A stretch of 64,000 bases of DNA from Solen grandis (taxonomy: Eukaryota; Mollusca; Bivalvia; Adapedonta; Solenidae), in NCBI GenBank assembly GCA_021229015.1, contig CM037780.1:69571587-69635586 (forward strand), in the 5' to 3' direction. This document shows positions 50,549 through 64,000 of the stretch, piece after piece. How positions within the stretch are numbered: position 1 is the stretch's first letter; every line of letters starts with the position of its first letter. The notes under the pieces were generated by a model. That model searched no databases. It saw only the letters and a program-made list of their open reading frames with translations, and was not told the DNA's origin. The translations under genes were made by a program, and so were the position numbers.

Positions 50549-53445
50549 TTACTGTAAACTGGGGAAAATATTGTTTATAAATTTCATGTAGAAATAATAT
50601 TTGAATTAGTATAAAGGTAAATTGCCCCTCATTATGACTCCATTACATATGTATTCTATTGCAGAATTAATTCAAACTTAAAAAATCTTGAACATTTTGG
50701 TTGTCCTCTCAAGCACCCCATATATAAAAGCTTGACTAGAGCAACATTCATTGAAATAGAAAGGTCCATTATACTTGTTGGTATTCCCTAGTTAAGTAGT
50801 GAAGTCAATTGGTATAGATGGCAATTCGATTTGTACTTGTATCAGTCTTCAGACTGTGTTTATGTGTTAAGTGTACATTGTGAAACTCATGAACAAAATC
50901 ATCAAGTCATAATGAATGTATTGTCATGTTCATCATAATGCGTGTCAACTGGTTTTATGGAGACTATTGCTAATAATGAGATTTTCACCTGTTGCATATT
51001 TTTTGTTCATTCCATGGGTTATTTTGTTTAATTTGTGAAAAATAACTGTTTTTCACACATGATTGTGAAATTGATGTTTATTGCAAATTAGATCATGTTG
51101 CGTTTATATATATTATTTCTGTTTTGTTTAGAGTTGATTTTGGCCATCTGCACAGATTTACTCAAAGTGTTGCTGATATCTTGCACAGCAACTTGTTTTT
51201 GCGTTCACAAATGTCAAATGTCTGCCTCATTGTTATTTTTAAAGAAAGTGTGTTTGTGTTTTTGTCTGAGCCTGATATTCACAATATACTGGTCGAACCA
51301 AGGGACTGTTGAGAGGGATCAGTTGTAAGAACCTGCTTCCAGCTTTACATAGAAACACTCAAGTTTTTGCTAATAGAAAAAAAAAAGATTCCAAAGATTT
51401 GAAGATAAAATCTCTGGTGTATAATGCAATGTATTACCCGACACAAAATCTTTTTATTAGTGTTTCAGCTCACAACATTTTTCTCCACTCTTGGTTTTGA
51501 ATATGCATTTGTATGATATTATGTTTATTTAAAAGTTCAGTTTAGTTCACACTTCTGTGTGTATGAATATTTTTTATTCTAGAAATTTGAAAAGACAAGC
51601 TTATTTAATTAGCAGTTTCAGGTTGTGGTCTCTACACCTATTTAAGAGTTACAAGAAAATGGTCTTCACTTTTAGTAGTAAACTTGCTGCCATTTCATTT
51701 TGATTTTTACCAATATTAATCTGTACTCTCTCATAATCTATCCTTTGATCTTTACATGTTGACTACTAGTAGGCTAATGTTAGTGTAGATACAGTTGAAA
51801 TTGTGTCAATATTTGTAATAGTTCATATATATTTACTAGTATAGAGGGAAATAAATAATGGACAAACATGGGTAGTCAGTGAATTGTGAGAATAAATGTA
51901 AATCTTAATTTGATTTATGCTAATTGACATTATAATTTGAAAGTCATAATCACCTATATATGGTAAGCAAATCTTAAAATCACACACTGAAGTTCCGATG
52001 CCTTTACCGCACGATAGATGTCACAACTATAATTATGTATTATGTTTCTTTTTAGAAGTATATAGGATGATTGTTTTATTAAATCATCTTCAAATCTTAT
52101 AAGACATATTGATAAGCCTTCACTTTTGCACTGGTCGTGTCATCTGTCATTTGGTTGAAATTTAATTATTTACAAAAAGAAAAGAAAAGAAAAATATGAT
52201 TGCATTACATTTTGAAAGTCAATTTTATAAAACTTAAGCATTGTTGTTTGGAAACATTTAGAATAGATGCTTATGATTGAACAAACTTTTCTGAGGACAC
52301 ATTTCATGATAACACTACAGTGTAGTGTCAAAAACATTTTATGTCCTTTTGTAGGCCAGCTTGCAACACACAGCTACACTATTTTATCAGCTGAAAAGGC
52401 TGAATACACAATTGTTAGAAAAAAATGAGGTAGCAACTATATGACAGATGTTTCAGTTTAAAATTACCTCTACTAGGTATTGTTGGGTAAAATCACATAT
52501 ATACACTCGATAACCCTCAGTCAGATGCCCATATCTTAAGGTGCGTTCTGACAGCTTACTAGGGGAAGGTGGTATATAGAAATAATCTTGTTATAATGAT
52601 AAAAAAACTATAATAAATTTATTTCATGATGTAAATGTTTTTATTTGTCTTTTTTTCTTGTTATTGTAATATTTGAAAAAATAAAAATGCTATTATAAAT
52701 ATTCGTGAAAACATAAAATGTGTTATTTCTTTCATTTTAACCCTTTGATGAAGATATGAAAATGTCTTTACATGAATTTGCAGAAAGGAAGGTTGAAAGT
52801 TTGTGATAAAGTCTGTATATGCTTTTCTGTTGTTCTGTGGTAGTGTACATTTACTATCTATTCAAAGGTATGGAGTTTGATTCCTGCTTTATGACATTCC
52901 CAGGCATAAAGTGTGGTACAAGTTCAACCCTAGAACCAGAGAGGGATGAATGAGTTTGTAAGAAATTGTTTCCCATCAGTCCCAAAAGAACTTTGAACAG
53001 AAGGCCCTGCCCTATTCATGGACATGAGGGGAAGTAACCAACTCATTTGAAAATTGCAGAATTATTTAAAATCAGGCTTTTCTTTTACTGATTCTATAGA
53101 CAGATGAATGGTTATCATCAGTATCAGTTTTGAATGAATATGGCATGGCTCTTCAATAACCAAGACTTTACTCCAAAGTGGTTATATGATCAAGCTGCTC
53201 TTGAATGATTAGAAGAGAATACAAAATAATGTACATTTCAATTCTGAAGAATTTTACTTTTAAAGTCAGAACTGCTTAATGGCCCCGGCACTGAGTTTTG
53301 AAAATGACAGGTGAATGACTTGCCATGAGTCGATGTAAAAAAAAAAGAAAAAAAAAGCGTAAGTCTTGCAGGTCAAAACAAATGTATCTAGAAGTATCCA
53401 CAGATGCCCCCACATTATGTCATTTCACAACTAAAACTTGATGAA
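50549..53445. other. Intergenic or 3' UTR
   Basis: AT-rich with several AATAAA words (for example near 51852 and 52612). No gene supported. Confidence 0.4.
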
Positions 53446-53510
53446 TACGAGGGCGAGTCAATAAATAACCAACCTGACCTATTTCGGGTTGAGATCTACC
53501 TCTTCTTTTT

Positions 53511-54425
53511 AGTCCCCTACCGGTGTTCACACCGGAGGGGACTATAGGTTTGCCCTCCGTCTGTCCGTCCGTCTGTCCGTCCGTCCGTCTGTCCGTCCGT
53601 CTGTCCGCTCAAATCTGGATCCCGCGATAACTTAATAACTAAGCAAGCTAACTTGATGAAACTTGGTATATGACTAGATGGCAATGTGTAGATTATGCAC
53701 GTCATTTTATTTTTGTTCTTCGACTAAAATTGTGGTTGCTATGGTAACGGAAATAGTGAAAATATGGCAAAAATGGGATCCCGCGATAACTAAGCAAGCT
53801 AACTTGATGAAACTTGCTATATGACTAGATGGCAATGTGTAGATTATGCACATCATTTTAATTTTGTTCTTCGACTTAAATTGTTGTTGCTATGGTAACG
53901 GAAATAGTGAAAATATGGCAAAAAATGGGATCCCGCGATAACTAAGCAAGCTAACTTGATGAAACTTGCTATATGACTAGATGGCAATGTGTAGATTATG
54001 CACGTCATTTTATTTTTGTTCTTCGACTAAAATTGTGGTTGCTATGGTAACGGAAATAGTGAAAATATGGCAAAAATGGGATCCCGCGATAACTAAGCAA
54101 GCTAACTTGATGAAACTTGGTATATGACTAGATGGCAATGTGTAGATTATGCATGTCATTTTATTTTTGTTCTTCAACTAAAATTGTGGTTGCTATGGTA
54201 ACAGAAATAGTGAAAATATGGCAAAAATGGGATCCCGCGATAACTAAGCAAGCAAACTTGATGAAACTTGGTATATGACTAGATGGCAATGTGTAGATTA
54301 TGCACGTCATTTTATTTTTGTTCTTCGACTAAAATTGTGGTTGTTATGGTAATGGAAATAGTGAAAATATGGCCAAAAATGGGATTGATTACCATATTGA
54401 GTCAAGGTGGAGCCGGTAGGGGACT
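53511..54425 (+). mobile_element. Pearl-like element nested in the mariner
   Basis: Perfect 13-bp inverted ends AGTCCCCTACCGG / CCGGTAGGGGACT, a left hairpin (CCGGTGTTCACACCGG), a GTCC/GTCT microsatellite at about 53560-53608, and five core units of about 151 bp beginning GGATCCCGCGATAACTAAGC. No ORF. Confidence 0.92.
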
Positions 54426-55517
54426 TTATGTGTTGCATACAACACCAGTTACTTGTTCAATATAATTTCCCTCCAGGGCTATGCACTTGGACCAACGGTG
54501 TTCAAGTGCCATCAGCCCAGAAGTGAAGAGGTCAGGGTCCTTTCCATGGAACCACTCCTCAACTGCCGCCAAAACTTCTTCGTCAGACCGGAAATGACAT
54601 TCACGTATATCCTTTTCCAAATTTGGAAAAAGGAAGAAGTCGCTAGGAGCCAGGTCTGGTGAGTAGGCAGGGTCTGGTATTAATTCGTACCCATTTTGCT
54701 CCACAGCATCCATTGCAACTTTACAAGTGTGGACTCTTGCATTGTCCTGTTGCAGCAAAACACCTTTGGAGAGTTTACCACGGTGTTTCTCGCGGATGGC
54801 GTTCCTCAGCTGGTCTAGCGAGTTTGCATAGCATGCTCCGGTTATTGTACTTCTCTTGGGTAAAATGTCCAACAAAATAACGCCCTTTGTGTCCCAAAAT
54901 ACTGTGGCCATCACTTTGCCAGCAGATGGTTGAGTCTTGAACTTCTTTGGCCTTGGGGATCCAGGCGGCTCTGGGCTTTATTTTCTGGTTCATAATAATG
55001 CACCCAAGTCTCATCCACAGTAACTAGATGCAAAAGGAATTCATCCTTTGACCTCAAACGCTTCAACAATGCACTGCATACTGATGCCCTTGTTGCCATT
55101 TGCTCATTGCTAAGGGATTTTGGGACCCAACGGCCTGTAAGTTTGTGCATCCCTAAATGATCATACAAGATTGTTGAAATGGTACCATGTGATATGCCTA
55201 ATGCCTGTGCTATTTCTTCAACCTAACTTCACCTATCTGAGTATACCAGATCTCTGACTTTATTACACATTTCTTCGTCGGTGACATCAACTAGGCATCC
55301 AGACCTGGCTTCATCTTCTAGATGTTCTACCCCGTTTAAACTCCCCAACCCAGACTTTAACTTGAGAATAAGATGGTGCAGAAGACCCATACACATCAAC
55401 TAACTCAGCATGTATGTCCTTACCAGTTTTACCTTTTAAATGCAAGTACCAAATTACAGCACGGTACTCCACTTTTGATGAAAAGCTTGCTTTTACATCA
55501 CTAGCCATGTTTGACAT
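54426..55517 (-). pseudogene. Mariner transposase, DD34D, frameshifted
   Basis: In pieces on the minus strand: N-terminal helix-turn-helix (SSKVEYRAVIWYLHLKGKTG), linker motif GRWVPKSLSNEQ, first Asp in VTVDETW, second in LLQQDNARVH, third in YSPDLAPSDFFLF; 34 residues separate the second and third Asp. At least three frame breaks or stops (near 55310, 55230 and 54970) make it inactive. The C-terminal piece 54426-54914 is still open and runs to a stop at the edge of the nested element. Confidence 0.93.
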
Positions 55518-55662
55518 TCAGTATCTGACAAACAAATGAACATATACATGTGTAGTTTTGTACACGGGTATAGTACATGTGTTGAAACAATGCGTGAAAA
55601 TCGTGGATGATTCGGTTGATCGGAGATGTCATAGGCTGGTTATTTATTGACTCGCCCTCATA

Positions 55663-56624
55663 GCAAAATGAAACCCAAGCCCAAGATGCACAACTACCCA
55701 TACTGGTGAACATTCTTATAACTCGTATACTTTTTGGGGATTTGCTGGACTCGAGATTTCGTGATTGACAGACAATGGCATGTTGATGTGGGGATGAGAG
55801 TACAGTCGAAACCTGTATCAGCAGTCACCCCTGAAAAACAGCCGACCTGTGTACAAAGGCCAGGGACTGGAGTCTCGACCCAGCATTGAATTTTTAGAGA
55901 ATCTTATCTCTGAGTTACTACCACCTCCAGATAAAGGCCAGTTTTTAATTTCCCTTGAGTGGCCTTTGTTCACAGGTTTTACTTTACTAACGGTACAGAC
56001 CTGGACATCACATTTTAAACAGATCAGTGATCACACCATAATGGATCTATTAACCCTTTACTTCACAAACATTCCTTTAGAAGCATTGGCAAACAGTTGT
56101 TTGTGCATACACTGTGTCGTAGGTCAGATTACACACAATTTGCATTTCAAAGAAACATGATTTCAGTAATATTTTTCATGTCATTAATTTGTGTATGAAT
56201 ATTTATGAGGAAAATAGATAAAATGAATTTGGTTCTCAGTCTGGGAAGACTAAAGAAAAGGGATACTAAAAGAAAACAAAATCTTGACCTTCTCGACCTC
56301 CTGTTACTATTTATTCATAAAGTCATTAACAATACAAACAATTTCTTCATATTTTGCTGCATCTTGTTCCCATGTTCTCAAAAAGTACAATCTTAGGTTG
56401 ATCAAACACAAATTCCTATTGAAAGTAATGGACTATAGTTTGATAAGAAAATCAAAAACACCATTTTAATTTTGAAAACACAGGGGCCTGGTTATGCTGT
56501 ATGTTAATTCAGCACCAGCTATCTATTTTTTCTTTAATGTTTTTGCTCTGACAAGTTTTTGAATAAAACACAACTGTTAACAATTATATTTACCAAAATG
56601 GGGGAAAAAAAACAACAACAAAAA
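55663..56624. other. Intergenic; possible fold-back MITE
   Basis: At 55804-55985 TACAGTCGAAACCTGTATC and an inverted TGGCCTTTGTTCACAGGTTT suggest a fold-back element related to the host MITE at 28435. The rest shows no feature. Confidence 0.4.
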
Positions 56625-57437
56625 ACAAAAGGGCCATGATAGCCCTATATCGCTCACCTGAGAACCACTGTTTTAAAGGAGAAATCTTGGTAGAGGGTTA
56701 CCCATAGAACATCTGCCAAAACATTTTAAAATCTGGCCAGTAGTTTTGGAGCAGAAGTCTTTTAAAGTTTTCACTATATACATATAAGGCAAATAAGCCC
56801 TGCTCCTGGCAGCCATGTTTTATTTATGGATCGGAATAGATCGGAATAACTTAAACAATCTTGGTAGAGGGTTGCTCAAGGAAAATCTGTACCAAAACAT
56901 TTTGAAGTCTAGTACAGAGTTTTGAAGGAGACGTGTTTTAAAATTTTCTTCTTTTTTCCTTTCCGTTGCCATGGCAACCAGAGTTCTACATGGATGGAGT
57001 TTATTTTAGCAACTTTTTTGCAGGTTCACCAAAGGATCATCCCTGCTCAGTTTTATCAAATTATGTCCAGTGATTTCAGAGGAGATGTTGTTTACAGTTT
57101 TCATTATGTATATTTAAGGCAAATTAGCCCCGCCCCTGGCGGCCATGTTTTTTTTATGGATTGGAATAATTTTAGCAATCTTGGTAGAGGATTACCTAAG
57201 GAAAAGTTTTCATATTTTTTTCTTTCCATTGCCATGGCAACCAGAGTTCTATATGGATCAAGTTTATTTTAGCAACTTTTGTGGAAATTCACTCAAGGAC
57301 CATCACTGCCAAGTTTAATCAAATCCAGCGGTTTCAGAAGAGATGTTTAAAGCAAACTGTTCACAACACATGACAGACAACGGATGCAGGGTGATCACAA
57401 AAGCTCACTTTGAGCATGTTATGCTCAAGTGAGCTAA
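56625..57437 (+). mobile_element. Pearl/Helitron-like element, family A subfamily
   Basis: Starts ACAAAAGGGCCATGATAGCC, has two to three internal units with 'GCCATGGCAACCAGAGTTCT' and 'AATCTTGGTAGAGG', and ends AGCTCACTTTGAGCATG ... AAGTGAGCTAA. It shares ends with the 25875 copy but lacks its 165-bp array and microsatellite. Confidence 0.82.
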
Positions 57438-57663
57438 ATACTCAAAAGGGGATGGGGAAAGAGAGAGAACTATCAGTACAAAACAAATTTTGCTACGAAT
57501 ACAAAATTTACAAATCTGTTTGACAGAATAGGGAAAAATCGTATTCATTGTGCATAAATGACCTTGTAACTATTACTGGTTTACATGAAAATACAAAAAT
57601 AGAGTTTACATTATGCAAATAACAAACACAAATCTAAAATCTGAACACACTGAAAATATAAAT

Positions 57664-58193
57664 GGAAAACACAACTTGCACACATTGTCACTCTCTGGCA
57701 ACTTGCACACATTGTCACTCTCTGGCAACTTGCATACATTGTCACTATCTGGCAACTTGCACACATTGTCACTCTCTGGCAATTTGCATACATTGTCACT
57801 CTCTGGCAACTTGCATACATTGTCACAATCTGGCAACTTGCATACATTGTCACTATCTGGCAACTTGCATATATTGTCACTCTTTGGCAACTTGCATACA
57901 TTGTCACTCTCTGGCAACTTGCATACATTGTCACTATCTGGCAACTTGCACACATTGTCACTATCTGACAATTTGCATACATTGTCACTATCTGGCAACT
58001 GGCACACATTGTCACTATCTGGCAACTGGCACACATTGTCACTATCTGGCAACTTGCATTACATTGTCACTATCTGGCAACTTGCACACATTGTCACTCT
58101 CTGGCAACTTGCACACATTGTCACTATCTGGCAACTTGCATTCATTATCACTATCTTGCATCTTGTATACATTGTCACTATCTGACAACTATG
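57664..58193. repeat. 27-bp minisatellite, about 19 units
   Basis: Unit ACTTGCACACATTGTCACTC + TCTGGCA. 27 is a multiple of 3, so ORFs of 140-190 codons exist on both strands with 9-residue repeats; no sign that any is real. It lies downstream of the ATR stop. Confidence 0.96.
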
Positions 58194-58552
58194 TTGGTCC
58201 CAAATATATATATTGGAAGGAAAAAAAATAAAGAAGGCACATTAATCTTACTCCTTTATGACCCTTAATACAATGCTGTAGGCACTTGTGGCTCTTTTTG
58301 CATTTTATGCCTACGCATCCATGTAGTCAGATTTCACTATTTAGTTTCAACATTTTCAGCAGGCATCCCCATAAACAAGTAATGGTAAAGTCCAAAGACA
58401 TTGCCAGTATTTCCTCTCCTAGCACTTTCCTCCACTTACATAAAAATCCACTTACTCCATTGATAAAAGCTCTTTCCATAGTGGAGCTCCCACTTAACTC
58501 CATAGTAACTTAATCTTCCTTGGCACCAAATCCTACTGGGCATGCTGTTTGA
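58194..58552. other. Presumed ATR 3' UTR
   Basis: Directly downstream of the ATR stop on the minus strand. No polyadenylation site assigned. Confidence 0.4.

Positions 58553-64000
<5,448 letters not shown>

Larger units (their letters stand above)
53446..55662 (-). mobile_element. Mariner transposon, dead, interrupted by another element
   Basis: Inverted ends GAGGGCGAGTCAATAAATAA(CC) at both sides, each next to TA (53446-53447 and 55661-55662). Total 2217 bp; without the 915-bp insertion at 53511-54425 it is 1302 bp, the normal mariner length. The transposase lies on the minus strand at 54426-55517. Confidence 0.95.

Noticed and set aside
54453..54880. Plus-strand ORFs of about 70 codons
   Set aside because: Antisense shadows of the mariner transposase.
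57606..58231. ORFs of 140-190 codons with 9-residue repeats (LHTLSLSGN; PDSDNVCKL)
   Set aside because: Product of a 27-bp minisatellite; four overlapping frames are open on both strands and none has a gene context.

Overview
The window is eukaryotic nuclear DNA. Small exons with GT/AG junctions sit in long AT-rich introns crowded with transposable elements and minisatellites. The repeat content (gene-poor DNA, short elements combining a hairpin, a core tandem repeat and an ACGG/ACGC microsatellite, tRNA-derived SINEs, abundant MITEs) and the animal proteins suggest a bivalve mollusc, perhaps a venerid-like clam. The species cannot be fixed from the sequence. There is no prokaryotic operon, CRISPR array or rRNA.

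Three animal genes are readable. (1) 3.8-25.0 kb, minus strand: the 3' two thirds of a long-tailed class I myosin (MYO1E/F type), from switch II of the motor through the IQ motif, TH1 and the proline-rich TH2. The 5' motor exons and the terminal SH3 exon are not in the window. One motor exon has a one-base frameshift. (2) ATR, the DNA-damage checkpoint kinase, minus strand, appears twice: a segment at about 25.6-37.8 kb that ends before the catalytic loop exon, and a second copy at 58.55-64.0 kb that carries the catalytic loop, activation loop, PRD and FATC up to the stop codon. About 2.5 kb overlaps between the two and is nearly identical. (3) 38.5-47.0 kb, plus strand: the 3' part of a SCAMP (secretory carrier membrane protein) gene, convergent with the second ATR copy. 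It has four tandem 118-nt variants of the exon for the last membrane-spanning segment, followed by one common terminal exon.

Two runs of exactly 100 N (25493-25592 and 37782-37881) mark scaffold joins of unknown size. They bracket the first ATR segment. That segment begins inside a MITE and repeats part of the 61.5-64.0 kb region, so it is most simply an allelic contig (haplotig) placed between the myosin contig and the SCAMP-ATR contig. The two copies differ by a 2.07-kb mobile element, so the window contains both its filled and its empty site.

The rest is repeats: twelve copies of a TTAA-flanked MITE with a long central hairpin; a second TTAA MITE abutting one of them; a TA-flanked MITE hosting both; five copies of a pearl/Helitron-like element; a dead mariner split by another such element; two CAGGG-ended elements with 5-bp target duplications; SINEs, one with a perfect 13-bp target duplication; and minisatellites of 27, 32, 33 and 35 bp. 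The long ORFs inside the minisatellites are artefacts of repeat length. The observations most worth following are the SCAMP exon cassette, the duplicated ATR segment with its filled/empty insertion site, and the splice acceptors copied into tandem arrays in the myosin gene.
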